Positions 52,045 through 60,865 of a DNA stretch of 60,867 nucleotides are shown in pieces; within the stretch, counting starts at the first letter, position 1, and every line of letters begins with the position of its first letter. The notes beneath the pieces were generated by a model that saw only the letters and a list, made by a program, of their open reading frames with translations, was not told the origin of the DNA and searched no databases. Both the position numbers and the translations under genes were made by a program. Source of the stretch: Clostridium_AQ sp900552125 (GTDB lineage: Bacteria > Bacillota_I > Bacilli_A > Erysipelotrichales > Erysipelotrichaceae); NCBI GenBank assembly GCA_037892765.1, contig JBBKBW010000014.1, one strand, 5' to 3'.

Positions 52045-54618
52045 ATGAAACATATTAATATTGGAATGGTAGCCCATGTCGATGCGGGAAAAACAACCCT
52101 GTCAGAAGGCATGCTGTTTGTTTCTGGAAGTATAAGAAAAGCAGGAAGAGTTGATCATGGAGATGCCTTTTTAGACTATAATAATCAGGAAAAAAATCGT
52201 GGTATAACAATTTTCTCTAAACAGGCAATGATGACCTGGAAAGATTGTCATATGACATTATTAGATACCCCAGGACATGTAGATTTTTCTTCTGAAATGG
52301 AAAGAGTACTGCAGGTATTGGATTATGCAGTGCTGATTATTAATGCGTTAGATGGAGTGCAGACACATACAGAAACAATATGGAAATTATTAAAGCATTA
52401 TCATATACCCGTATTTATTTTTGTGAATAAGATGGACATCAGCTATCATGAAAAAGTAGAATTACTTAAAGAATTACAAGAGCGATTAGATGAACATTGT
52501 ATTGATTTTCATCAGGGAAAAGAAACTTTTTATGAAAATATTGCGATGGCAAGTGATCAGCTGTTAGAAGAATATATGGAAAATGAAACGATTGCGAATA
52601 CGCATATCGCAGAAGCAATATCAAATCGACAGGTATTTCCATGCTGTTTTGGCTCCGCATTAAAGATGGATGGAATTTCTGCATTCTTAGATATACTGGA
52701 AGAATATACCATATCACCTATTTATCCAAAAGAATTTGGTGCGAAGATTTATAAAATAAGTCGTGATGAAAATGGCAATCGTTTAACTCATATGAAAATA
52801 ACAGGGGGAAGCTTAAAGGTAAAAACAAAATTGAATGAAGAAGAGAAGGCTGATCAGATTCGTTTATACTCAGGTACACGCTTTACATTATGTGAAGAAG
52901 CTATTGCTGGAACTATCTGTGCAGTAAAGGGTCTTGTAAGCTTTCAGGCAGGGGATGGATTAGGCTTTGAACAGCGAGAAGCAGATATGCAGCTAACCTC
53001 TTTTATGAATTATCGTATTATATTGCCAAAAGGCTGCGATGTGTTTGTTATGCTGAAGAATTTAAAACAGCTAGCAGAAGAAGATCCACAGCTACATGTT
53101 CACTTTGATGCTCGTTTACAAGAAATCCATGTACGATTAATGGGTGAAATACAAACAGAAGTGTTAAAACAAATCATTCTAGAACGATTCCAGGTAGAAG
53201 TGGAATTTGATGAAGGCAGTGTTGTATACAAAGAAACCATTACCGAAACTCAAGAAGGTGTAGGACACTATGAACCATTACGTCATTATGCAGAAGTACA
53301 CCTATTATTAGAACCGCTGCCAAGAGGAAGCGGATTACAATTTGAGACGGATTGCAAAGATAAAGTGTTAGAACGTCACTATCAGCGTCTGATTTTAAGT
53401 CACTTACAAGAAACAGAATTTCCTGGGGTTTTAAGCGGCTCTAATATTACGGATATGAAAATTACTTTATTATGTGGACGTGCACATCAGAAACATACCG
53501 AAGGTGGAGACTTTCGTCAAGCTACTTATCGAGCAGTGCGTCAAGGATTAAGAAGTACAAAATGTATTCTGCTTGAACCCTATTATCAATTTAGGTTAGA
53601 ACTGCCTACATCCTGTGTGAGTCGAGCTATTTATGATATTGAACGCTGGAAAGGGGAATATCAGATCATTGATGATTCCGAACAATCCATCATAACCGGT
53701 TCTGCACCAGTTAGAAAGCTCCAGCAATACCCTAAAGAAGTATATGCATATACAAAGGGTAAAGGAAAAATATTTTGTACATTGAAGGGTTATGAAGAGT
53801 GTGCAGATGAAGAAGAAATTTTAAAAGAAATTGGCTATGATTGCGATGCGGATATGGACTGGCCATGTGGCTCTATCTTCTGTTCCCATGGAGCAGGCTA
53901 TTATGTAGCTTGGGATGAGGTTAAAAATCATATGCATATGCAAAGTGAATGGGGACGCATGTTGCAGAAAAAGCAACAATATCAGACATATTCAACGAAA
54001 CCGGTTGATGAAAAAGAATTAGAAGAAATATTTATTAGAACGTATGGTCCAATCAAACGAAGACTTCCACAGAAAGAAAAACGTAACCCAGTAATTGATT
54101 TGGAAAAAGAAGAGATTACTTATCAGATCAAACCAGAATGTCTATTAGTAGATGGTTATAATGTAATACATGACTGGGAAGAACTAAAGGAAATTGCGAA
54201 AGATAATCTGGATGCTGCGAGAAGAAGATTAATTGATATTTTATGCAGTTATCAGGGATATCGTAAATGTGAACTGATTCTTGTATTTGATGCATATAAG
54301 GTTAAAGAAGGACAAGGAAGTCATGTAAAAGAAGGACCTATTCACGTTGTATATACCAAACAGGCACAGACGGCAGATAGCTATATCGAGAAAGCAACAC
54401 ATGAAATGGCTAGTAAGTTTCGCGTTACAGTTGCGACTAGTGATGGTCTAGAACAGCTGATTGCCAGTGGGCAAGGGGCAAATCGTATGTCCTCACGGCA
54501 ATTACGTGATGAAGTTTTGCGTATGGAAACTACAGGACGTAAGGAATATGAACAAAGACAAAGAAAACAGAGAGTGGAATTATTAGAAAAAATCCGAGAG
54601 TATCAAGAGAAAGAATAA
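52045..54618 (+). CDS. TetM-like ribosomal GTPase fused to a Rae1/YacP-type NYN endoribonuclease domain
   Basis: 857 residues. Residues 1 to about 640 follow the TetM/EF-G plan: G1 AHVDAGKTTL, switch region RGITIFS, G3 DTPGHVDF, G4 NKMD, domain II, domain IV (GRAHQKHTEGGDFRQATYRAVRQG, in part) and domain V. A linker with IRTYGPIKRRLP leads to an NYN domain from about residue 697: LLVDGYNVIHDW, LILVFDAYKV, TADSYIEK, VATSDGLEQ, with all four acidic residues of the YacP/Rae1 active site. TetM-type proteins bind the ribosome at the EF-G site; Rae1 of Bacillus cuts mRNA in the A site. The fusion suggests a GTPase that clears or rescues ribosomes and can cleave the message. Solo gene, about 220 residues longer than TetM. 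Confidence 0.85.
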   Translation: MKHINIGMVAHVDAGKTTLSEGMLFVSGSIRKAGRVDHGDAFLDYNNQEKNRGITIFSKQAMMTWKDCHMTLLDTPGHVDFSSEMERVLQVLDYAVLIINALDGVQTHTETIWKLLKHYHIPVFIFVNKMDISYHEKVELLKELQERLDEHCIDFHQGKETFYENIAMASDQLLEEYMENETIANTHIAEAISNRQVFPCCFGSALKMDGISAFLDILEEYTISPIYPKEFGAKIYKISRDENGNRLTHMKITGGSLKVKTKLNEEEKADQIRLYSGTRFTLCEEAIAGTICAVKGLVSFQAGDGLGFEQREADMQLTSFMNYRIILPKGCDVFVMLKNLKQLAEEDPQLHVHFDARLQEIHVRLMGEIQTEVLKQIILERFQVEVEFDEGSVVYKETITETQEGVGHYEPLRHYAEVHLLLEPLPRGSGLQFETDCKDKVLERHYQRLILSHLQETEFPGVLSGSNITDMKITLLCGRAHQKHTEGGDFRQATYRAVRQGLRSTKCILLEPYYQFRLELPTSCVSRAIYDIERWKGEYQIIDDSEQSIITGSAPVRKLQQYPKEVYAYTKGKGKIFCTLKGYEECADEEEILKEIGYDCDADMDWPCGSIFCSHGAGYYVAWDEVKNHMHMQSEWGRMLQKKQQYQTYSTKPVDEKELEEIFIRTYGPIKRRLPQKEKRNPVIDLEKEEITYQIKPECLLVDGYNVIHDWEELKEIAKDNLDAARRRLIDILCSYQGYRKCELILVFDAYKVKEGQGSHVKEGPIHVVYTKQAQTADSYIEKATHEMASKFRVTVATSDGLEQLIASGQGANRMSSRQLRDEVLRMETTGRKEYEQRQRKQRVELLEKIREYQEKE

Positions 54619-54625
54619 ATTGAAG

Positions 54626-54667
54626 ACAGTCTATGATTATCATATAGATAAACAAGGCTGTTTTTTC
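54626..54667 (+). terminator. Terminator of the GTPase-NYN gene
   Basis: ACAGTC/GGCTGT stem with a loop that itself holds TATGAT/ATCATA, followed by six T residues. Confidence 0.6.
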
Positions 54668-54751
54668 TATACGATATAATGCGAATATTCAGAATTCCTA
54701 AGTAATCTGTGATACAATGAAAACAAAGAAAATAGATTTGGAGGTGTCGTA

Positions 54752-56170
54752 ATGTTATTATGGAGTAAAATAACAAGTGAAAAAAGAATACCACAGGCAA
54801 AAGGCTTTACTGCCGCAAAATATCGGAGTGAGATAGAAAGTGATTATCATCGTATTATTCGCAGTGCTTCATTTCGTAGACTGCAAGATAAAACACAGGT
54901 ATTTCCATTAGATAAAAGTGATTTTGTGCGTACGAGATTAACCCATTCGCTTGAAGTCAGCTCAATCGCAAAACTGATTGGAAAACAGGTGTGTTCTTTA
55001 ATCGTAGAAAAAGATATAGCACCTAAAGATAATCAGCCAGACTCATTAAAGGTTATTGAAATTTTAAATTGTGCTGGTTTATTACATGATATCGGTAATC
55101 CGCCATTTGGTCATTTTGGAGAAAGTGCAATTCGTAACTGGTTTAAAAATAACCTGGTCTCTAGAACATATAAGGGGAAAAAGCTAATCAATTGGCTAAG
55201 TGAACAGCAGGCTGCGGATTTATTAAATTATGAAGGAAATGCACAGGCTTTACGAATCATAACGAAGCTGCATCGTTTAACAGGCAAAAATGGTATGCAT
55301 CTAACAAGCGGAGTGATGGATACCATTATTAAATACCCAGTCAGTTCTTTGGAAAAGATAGAAGAAGATAAAAAGGATAAAAAAGAAAGAAGTCTTCTAA
55401 GAAAGAAAATCGGTTATTTTCAAAGTGAAGAAGAACAATTTATGAAAATAAAGGAAAATACAGGTACACTAGGCTGTCGTAATCCGCTATGTTTTATTTT
55501 AGAGGCAGCAGATGATTTAGCTTATACCTTTGCGGATCTAGAAGATGGCTATAAAAAAGGTTTATATTCTTATGAGCAGCTGTTAGATACCATAAAAGAT
55601 GCCAATGATACAATTGGAGCTTCTTTGTTGGAGAAAGGACTGGAGGAAGGCAAAAGTCTTATTGAAAGCAGTGAGAAAGGCTTTGATCCATATCAATATG
55701 CAGTCTTTACCTGGTTAACAAAAAAACAGTTATTCAGTATATCTAGAGTTTCTGAAGCCTTTATAGAGTATTATGAGGATATCATGAATGGAACTTTCGC
55801 GCAGGAATTGATTGCGGTAAGCAGTGAAGGTTCATTAATTTCAAAATTAAAGAACTTTGCTTATGATCATGTATATAATGAAGCCGCAAACTTAAAAATG
55901 GAACTAATGGGAAATGAAATCATAACTTTCTTAATGGATCGTTTCTTAGGAGCTTTATTGGTATATGATTGTGAAGAAGATATAAGTGAGATCGAACAGA
56001 AATATATCGATCTTTTATCAGGTAATTACCTGAATACTTATCAGACTTCATCTAAGGGTAAAACAGAAGGAGAACGATTATATCTTCGTTTATTGTTAGG
56101 GGCAGATTATATTGCAGGTATGACAGATAGTTATGCGAAAGGTCTATATCAGGAATTAAAGGGTATATAA
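54752..56170 (+). CDS. dgt: Deoxyguanosinetriphosphate triphosphohydrolase (dGTPase)
   Basis: 472 residues. HD-domain metal motifs: RTRLTHSLEVSSIA near residue 66 (first His), LLHDIGNPPFGHFGE near 110 (HD pair), and EAADDLAYTFADLEDG near 250 (final Asp). RSASFRRLQDKTQVF near 31 is typical of the Dgt family. Hydrolyses dGTP (or other dNTPs) to the deoxynucleoside and triphosphate, limiting dNTP pools and phage growth. GGAGGTGTCGTA precedes the ATG. The UDG-like gene follows 3 bases after the stop, so the two form a DNA-maintenance unit. Confidence 0.92.
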   Translation: MLLWSKITSEKRIPQAKGFTAAKYRSEIESDYHRIIRSASFRRLQDKTQVFPLDKSDFVRTRLTHSLEVSSIAKLIGKQVCSLIVEKDIAPKDNQPDSLKVIEILNCAGLLHDIGNPPFGHFGESAIRNWFKNNLVSRTYKGKKLINWLSEQQAADLLNYEGNAQALRIITKLHRLTGKNGMHLTSGVMDTIIKYPVSSLEKIEEDKKDKKERSLLRKKIGYFQSEEEQFMKIKENTGTLGCRNPLCFILEAADDLAYTFADLEDGYKKGLYSYEQLLDTIKDANDTIGASLLEKGLEEGKSLIESSEKGFDPYQYAVFTWLTKKQLFSISRVSEAFIEYYEDIMNGTFAQELIAVSSEGSLISKLKNFAYDHVYNEAANLKMELMGNEIITFLMDRFLGALLVYDCEEDISEIEQKYIDLLSGNYLNTYQTSSKGKTEGERLYLRLLLGADYIAGMTDSYAKGLYQELKGI

Positions 56171-56173
56171 GAT

Positions 56174-56764
56174 ATGCATTCTATTGATGAATTTGAAAAG
56201 TTGATGACGGAATTAAAGAGTTGTCGTTTATGTGAAGATAAATTTTCCTATGAGCCAAAACCTATTGTGAGAGGAAAAAAGAATGTACGAATTATGCAGA
56301 TTGGACAAGCACCTTCAATTCATGTGCATAATACAGGAATACCGTTTCATGATGCCAGTGGAAAACGATTAAGAGAATGGTATGAGATAAGTGAAGACAC
56401 ATTTTATAATGAAGATATTTTTTATATCACATCAGTAGGGCATTGTTTTCCGGGAAAAGGAAAAAGCGGAGATAAGAAACCACCAAAGATCTGTGCTAAA
56501 ACATGGCTGAAGAAAGAAATTGAGATAGTTGATAATAAGATGTATATCCTTATTGGCTCATTAGCTGCATCTACATTATTTCCGAATGTTCCTTTTGAAG
56601 AATTAGTTTTTCATGATCAGAAGATAAATGGTAAGCCAGCTTATGTAATCCCACATCCATCTCCATTAAATATTCGATGGTTCAAACTTTATCCTGATTT
56701 CTTAGAGAGTCGTTTGCCTTATATAAGAAATAAGCTACATCAATATATTGATGATATTTTGTGA
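56174..56764 (+). CDS. Uracil-DNA glycosylase family protein
   Basis: 196 residues. CRLCEDKF near residue 18, IMQIGQAPSIHVHNTGIPFHDASG (in part) near 39 and VIPHPSPLN near 165 are the water-activating and DNA-contact motifs of UDG superfamily members; the motif-1 segment GQAPS (GEAPG in family 4) and HPSP in place of HPSx fit a family 4/5-like or uncharacterised subgroup. Only two of the four Fe-S cysteines are evident at the N-terminus. It should remove uracil or a similar base from DNA. Cotranscribed with dgt. Confidence 0.78.
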   Translation: MHSIDEFEKLMTELKSCRLCEDKFSYEPKPIVRGKKNVRIMQIGQAPSIHVHNTGIPFHDASGKRLREWYEISEDTFYNEDIFYITSVGHCFPGKGKSGDKKPPKICAKTWLKKEIEIVDNKMYILIGSLAASTLFPNVPFEELVFHDQKINGKPAYVIPHPSPLNIRWFKLYPDFLESRLPYIRNKLHQYIDDIL

Positions 56765-56823
56765 AAAGAAACAAGAAAGTCTTATTATTTTATGGTATTA
56801 TAATGTCTGAGGTGAGGCCTTTC

Positions 56824-57105
56824 ATGGAATTAATGTTTATTGTTGCTGGAGATGATTACGCAAGTCACATTGCGACTTTATTAAATGAGCATAATTTTCC
56901 AGTAACGGAAGTTGGCAGTAGTGGTGATTTTCTGCAATATGGAGAGACCGTCTTTCTATTAGGAATAGAAGATGGAAAGAGCGATGAAGTAATTAAAATC
57001 TTGGATCCGGAAGCTACAAATCAGAATGGAGAAAAAACACCATTTAAAAAAGAGGTTTCTATTTATATTTCGAATATAGATAAATATGTAAAAGTGAATG
57101 CATAA
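56824..57105 (+). CDS. PstA/DarA-like c-di-AMP-binding PII-type protein
   Basis: 93 residues starting MELMFIVAGDDYASHIATLLNE. The GxxTTxVGSSGDFL-like stretch (VTEVGSSGDFLQYGETVFLLGIED) is the PstA family core described in two pieces: VGSSGDFL and ETVFLLGIEDGKSDEVIKIL. Family members are about 109 residues; this one is shorter and may lack part of the flexible loop. They form trimers that bind c-di-AMP. The ATG at 56824 is taken because GAGGTGAG is 8 bases upstream; a longer frame from 56761 overlaps the UDG stop. Its place here connects the window to c-di-AMP, which also acts on KdpD and TrkA-type proteins. Confidence 0.82.
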   Translation: MELMFIVAGDDYASHIATLLNEHNFPVTEVGSSGDFLQYGETVFLLGIEDGKSDEVIKILDPEATNQNGEKTPFKKEVSIYISNIDKYVKVNA

Positions 57106-57106
57106 T

Positions 57107-57134
57107 AATAAGGGGCATGAATATGCCTCTTATT
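57107..57134 (+). terminator. Terminator of the pstA-like gene
   Basis: AATAAGGGGCAT/ATGCCTCTTATT stem (one G-U) with a GAAT loop. Confidence 0.82.
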
Positions 57135-57240
57135 TATTTGAATAGTAAGCATATATCGTAATAAGAATTCCATTTTTTACTAGTGAAAAATGGGTATAGA
57201 AAAAAAGTTTAAAAAAATTAAAAAAAGTTCAAAAAAGTTG

Positions 57241-57269
57241 TTGACATAATAAATGACTGATGGTATTAT
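57241..57269 (+). promoter_or_regulatory. Strong promoter of the tRNA cluster
   Basis: TTGACA (57241-57246), 17 bases, TATTAT (57264-57269). Perfect -35. The first tRNA starts about 38 bases after the expected start of transcription. Confidence 0.88.
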
Positions 57270-57314
57270 ATATGAGCGCTGATGAGAACAGCTAAAAGAA
57301 AAAAATAAATCGAT

Positions 57315-57390
57315 GGAGGTTTAGCTCAGTTGGGAGAGCATCTGCCTTACAAGCAGAGGGTCAGGGGTTCAAGTCCCTTAACCTCCACCA
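57315..57390 (+). tRNA. tRNA-Val (anticodon TAC)
   Basis: 76 bases with encoded CCA. Acceptor GGAGGTT/AACCTCC, anticodon loop CTTACAA, T-loop GGTTCAAGTCC. Confidence 0.95.
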
Positions 57391-57399
57391 TTAAAAAAT

Positions 57400-57475
<76 letters not shown>

Positions 57476-57481
57476 TCTTTT

Positions 57482-57566
57482 GGAGGGGTAGCGAAGTGGC
57501 TAAACGCGGCTGACTGTAACTCAGTTCCTTAACGGTTCGGCGGTTCGAATCCGTCCCCCTCCACCA
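57482..57566 (+). tRNA. tRNA-Tyr (anticodon GTA)
   Basis: 85 bases, class II with a long variable arm; encoded CCA. Acceptor GGAGGGG/CCCCTCC, anticodon loop CTGTAAC with GTA. Confidence 0.94.
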
Positions 57567-57573
57567 TTTTCAT

Positions 57574-57649
57574 TGGGGTATAGCCAAGCGGTAAGGCACC
57601 AGACTTTGACTCTGGCATTCCACTGGTTCGAATCCAGTTACCCCAGCCA
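57574..57649 (+). tRNA. tRNA-Gln (anticodon TTG)
   Basis: 76 bases with encoded CCA. Acceptor TGGGGTA/TACCCCA, anticodon arm CCAGA-CTTTGAC-TCTGG. Confidence 0.94.
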
Positions 57650-57665
57650 TTATAAAGCAACTAAT

Positions 57666-57741
57666 GACCCGTTAGCTCAGTTGGTAGAGCATCTGACTTT
57701 TAATCAGAGGGTCGGGCGTTCGAATCGCCCACGGGTCACCA
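57666..57741 (+). tRNA. tRNA-Lys (anticodon TTT)
   Basis: 76 bases with encoded CCA. Acceptor GACCCGT/ACGGGTC, anticodon stem TCTGA/TCAGA with loop CTTTTAA. Confidence 0.95.
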
Positions 57742-57747
57742 TTATTT

Positions 57748-57821
57748 GCGGATGTAGTTCAATGGTAGAACTTCAGCCTTCCAAGCTGACTACGTGAGTT
57801 CGATTCTCATCATCCGCTCCA
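57748..57821 (+). tRNA. tRNA-Gly (anticodon TCC)
   Basis: 74 bases with encoded CCA. Acceptor GCGGATG/CATCCGC, anticodon stem TCAGC/GCTGA with loop CTTCCAA. Confidence 0.95.
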
Positions 57822-57834
57822 TTTAAAAACAATG

Positions 57835-57863
57835 CTCGTAACTGAAAAGTTGCGAGTTTTTTT
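57835..57863 (+). terminator. Terminator of the tRNA cluster
   Basis: CTCGTAACT/AGTTGCGAG (one G-U) with GAAA loop and seven T residues. Confidence 0.9.
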
Positions 57864-57940
57864 AGGTTTTAAACGAGTAAAAGTAAGTTTCAAAGGTATC
57901 ACCTTATAAATATTATACTGTGTATCACTATATATAAATA

Positions 57941-57964
57941 GTAAACGGTCTAAAATTAACACAC
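57941..57964 (+). repeat. IS66 left inverted repeat
   Basis: GTAAACGGTCTAAAAT followed by TAACACAC; matches the reverse complement of the right end at 22 of 24 positions. Confidence 0.92.
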
Positions 57965-58019
57965 TGTAAAACATCTCCAGAGCATGCGATAATAATACCG
58001 TAAACAGGATGAGTTATTC

Positions 58020-58322
58020 ATGACACAAAATCAACAACCAGATTGGGACAATCTTGTTGAATTATTTTTAAAGAAAGATGCTTCACTTTCTCCTGCAGCT
58101 TTCTGCGAAATGCATGGGGTTTCTGTGTATGAAATGAATCTACATTACAAACAGGTCATGCAGGAAAGATCATCTGATCATGTTTCCTGTATAGATATTT
58201 CCAGATCTACACAAAAGTCCAGCTATCTTATTTTTGATCTTGATGGAATCCGAATCAAGCTGAACAAGAATTTTGATCATGATCTGCTCAGGGAAACCAT
58301 CGAGGTGCTTCGTTCATGCTGA
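58020..58322 (+). CDS. tnpA: IS66 accessory protein TnpA
   Basis: 100 residues. A basic helix-turn-helix-like front part with SLSPAAFCEMHGVS and a C-terminal IRIKLNKNFDHDLLRETIEVL strand-helix that resembles IS66 Orf1. It is needed with TnpB and TnpC for transposition of IS66 elements; it probably binds DNA. Its end overlaps tnpB by seven bases. No good ribosome binding site is seen (GATGAGTTATTC). Confidence 0.85.
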   Translation: MTQNQQPDWDNLVELFLKKDASLSPAAFCEMHGVSVYEMNLHYKQVMQERSSDHVSCIDISRSTQKSSYLIFDLDGIRIKLNKNFDHDLLRETIEVLRSC

Positions 58323-58672
58323 TCGATATTATAAAGAATGTCGATCATATCTATGTGGTATGTGGTCCTACGGATATGCGTAAATCGATCGAAGGCTGTA
58401 TGGGCATCGTCAGTGAAATCTATCATCTGGATCCATTTTCTAATTCGCTTTTTCTGTTCTGTAATAAGAAAAAGACAACCTTAAAGGTTCTGCATTATGA
58501 TGTCAATGGCTTTGAGCTGCTAACCAAGAAGCTCCTGGATGGAAAATTCCAATGGCCAAGATCAGAAGATGAAGCCAGGCTCATATCAAAGCAGGAATTA
58601 CGGTGGCTGCTGGAGGGACTTTCCATCGAGCAGAAAAAAGCTTTCCGAAAAGTAGACAGGATGATAATCTAG
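58316..58672 (+). CDS. tnpB: IS66 accessory protein TnpB
   Basis: 118 residues, full length for IS66 Orf2. Diagnostic VCGPTDMRKSIEG near residue 18, LFLFCNKKKTTLKVLHYDVNGFELL (in part) near 44, and KFQWPR near 77. Role in IS66 transposition is required but undefined. Translationally coupled to tnpA. This is not the RuvC-type TnpB of IS200/IS605. Confidence 0.93.
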   Translation: MLIDIIKNVDHIYVVCGPTDMRKSIEGCMGIVSEIYHLDPFSNSLFLFCNKKKTTLKVLHYDVNGFELLTKKLLDGKFQWPRSEDEARLISKQELRWLLEGLSIEQKKAFRKVDRMII

Positions 58673-58764
58673 TTCTTATTTTATCTATTTTCTTTACTTG
58701 ATACAAGACTATTTTTTATCTATTCGTTATGATACGATATTTCCATAAAAGAGGTGCTCTTTTT

Positions 58765-60335
58765 ATGGGGAATAAGGCAGATCTGGATTCTCTTTCCAGA
58801 GAGGAAGCGATTGAAATGTGTAAAAAACTAATGAAGCAGAATGCTGATCTGGAAAAAAACTGTAACATTTATTTGGAACAGCTGAAAAAGAACAAACAGA
58901 AGATGTCCGGCAAATCTAAAGAAAAGAGCTCTCTGATACTGCAGGATGAACTGCAGCTGTTTGATGAAGCTGATGTCATGGCTGAACAAGATAAAGAAGA
59001 AGAGTCTGTAAACATCGCAGAATATAAAAGACGTAAAAAGAAAAAATATACGATCGATAATCTCCCTAAAAATGTGGAAAAGGAATATATTGAATATGAT
59101 CTTGAAGATAAACAATGTCCAACCTGTGGGAATCAGATGCATAAGATCAAGGTAGAAGAAAGATATGAGATAAAGATGATCCCTGCACAGGTAAAGCTGA
59201 TCGTACATCAGATACCAGTCTATGCATGTCGAAAATGTCAGAAGAAAGGAAGCGGAACGCTGATAAAGGCAAACGGACCAGCTATGCTTTTTCCAAAATC
59301 ACTAGCATCAGCAAGCCTGGTATCTTATCTAATGGATATGAAATATAATAAAGGTGTACCGATCTATCGAATCGAACAGAGCACGAAGCAGGAAGGTATC
59401 CTGTTTCCAAGAAATACATATGCGAGATGGATGATCGAGAGCAGCGACCAATATCTGGAAAAGGTATATGAACAGATGCATGAGCATTTATTGAAGGAAG
59501 AGATCATCCATGCGGATGAGACCAAACATACCGTCTTTACGGATGGACGAAAGGACAGCGAGGCAAAGAATACGTATGTGTGGACCTTCAGAACAGGCAA
59601 GTATACAAAACATCCGATCGTACTGTATGTCCATAAAGGAGGAAGAAAAGGAGAGATAGCGGAAACATTTTTGAATGGCTATCATGACTACCTTCTTACC
59701 GATGACTATGCAGGATATAATGGAGTACATGCAATCAGGGTGTTCTGCCATGCACACGTTCGTCGAAAATTTGCTGATATCGTAAAAGGACAAAAAGGTG
59801 CAGGAAGCGTAGAAATAGCCACAGAAGTTATCCATAAATATCAGAAGATATTTAATACGGATAAAGCTATACGCGAAAGAAACGGTAAAAACATTAATAT
59901 GATCAAAACTGATAGAAATAAAGAAATACGTCCTTTAACGGATGAACTTTTCACGTACCTAAAAGATACGGCACCAAAGGTAGCACCAAAAACAGAGCTA
60001 TATAAAGCAATAAATTATGCACTTGATAATGAAAAAGAACTATATGGATATTTTGATGATGGAAGGCTGGAATTGACTAATAATTTAGCAGAAAGAACAG
60101 CATGTTTCTAGGAAGCAGCAGAGGAGCACAAAGCAGTGCGGTTATCTACAGCATCGTGCAGAGTGCAAAGGAAAATGGATTGATCCCACAAAAATATCTG
60201 GAATACCTTTTAGAAGAACTTCCAAAGATCATGCAGAACGAATGTTTTATAGAAAGAAATATTGAAGAATATCTGCCATGGTCACCAACGATTCCTGATG
60301 AATGCAAAGCAAAAACAGAGACAGACTCAAAGTAA
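58765..60335 (+). pseudogene. tnpC: IS66 transposase TnpC with internal deletion and frameshift
   Basis: Starts MGNKADLDSLSREEAIEMC with GAGGTG eight bases upstream, then a coiled-coil leucine-rich N-terminus, a zinc-finger-like CPTCGNQM and CRKC, and the DDE domain: HADETKHTVF (first Asp), LTDDYAGYNG (second Asp), LTNNLAER (Glu). After AERT the expected VKPFVIGRKNW segment is absent; the frame ends TACF at 60111, and another frame continues with LGSSRGAQSSAVIYSIVQSAK to TAA at about 60335. A deletion of roughly 30 bases that is not a multiple of three explains this. The protein is unlikely to be active. Confidence 0.85.
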
Positions 60336-60364
60336 TAGAGCCTGCCTCTTTTTTATTTTGTATC

Positions 60365-60388
60365 GTGTGTTGATTTTAGACCGCTTAC
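60365..60388 (-). repeat. IS66 right inverted repeat
   Basis: GTGTGTTG followed by ATTTTAGACCGCTTAC; pairs with the left end at 22 of 24 positions. Confidence 0.92.
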
Positions 60389-60493
60389 CAAAGAAGATTA
60401 GATAAAAGAAATAGACTAGGTCAATTTAGACTCAACCTATTTTTAGTGATTGATATCTATGATAGTAAATTAAGCAAAAATATGAAATTTTTA

Positions 60494-60865
60494 TTAATTC
60501 TTTTCACTTTTTTTGTTTGTTTTTCTTGTCTCAATAAATGCAAAACCATATAAAATCCATAATGTTAACATCATTGTTAAATTGAAGTCCAATTTTCCTG
60601 TAAACCAAAAGAAGACTATATAAAATAATTTTATTGCCAATAATGGTAATAGAAACTCTAGAATTCCAATTAGTAAAATTTTTGTATCTGCCTGTTTTCT
60701 AAATGTTAGAATAAATATTAAATATACATAATAAAATAGAAAACATAAGAAGAAATAATATTTATATTGATAATCATAAAATAGGCTGCTTATATAAAAT
60801 ATAAAAGGCAATGTGAGTGGAATGATTAAAAATATAAAATTTATAATATTTTTTTTCATGATCAT
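60494..60865 (-). CDS. Hydrophobic membrane protein, unknown function (start near window end)
   Basis: About 123 residues with three or four membrane segments (about 8-28, 35-55, 63-83, 92-112) and a basic, Lys-rich C-terminus. It is very rich in Phe, Ile, Leu and Tyr and has no recognisable motif. An ATG (giving MKKN) lies at 60859 and another at 60865; the upstream region is outside the window, so the start cannot be settled and the gene could begin further upstream. The stretch 60389-60493 between it and the IS element has no gene. Confidence 0.55.
   Translation of the reverse strand: MIMKKNIINFIFLIIPLTLPFIFYISSLFYDYQYKYYFFLCFLFYYVYLIFILTFRKQADTKILLIGILEFLLPLLAIKLFYIVFFWFTGKLDFNLTMMLTLWILYGFAFIETRKTNKKSEKN

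Larger units (their letters stand above)
57941..60388 (+). mobile_element. IS66-family insertion sequence
   Basis: 2448 bases bounded by 24-bp inverted repeats with two mismatches and carrying tnpA, tnpB and tnpC in the usual IS66 order on the plus strand. IS66 normally makes 8-bp target duplications; the flanks read TATAAATA and CAAAGAAG, so none is visible here, which suggests rearrangement after insertion or an old element. The transposase gene has a small deletion. The insertion sits just behind the tRNA terminator. Confidence 0.92.

Noticed and set aside
57573..57797. 74-codon open frame over the tRNA genes
   Set aside because: It runs through tRNA-Gln, tRNA-Lys and tRNA-Gly genes; an artefact of structural RNA sequence.
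60389..60396. Target-site duplication of IS66
   Set aside because: The 8 bases on either side (TATAAATA and CAAAGAAG) do not match.
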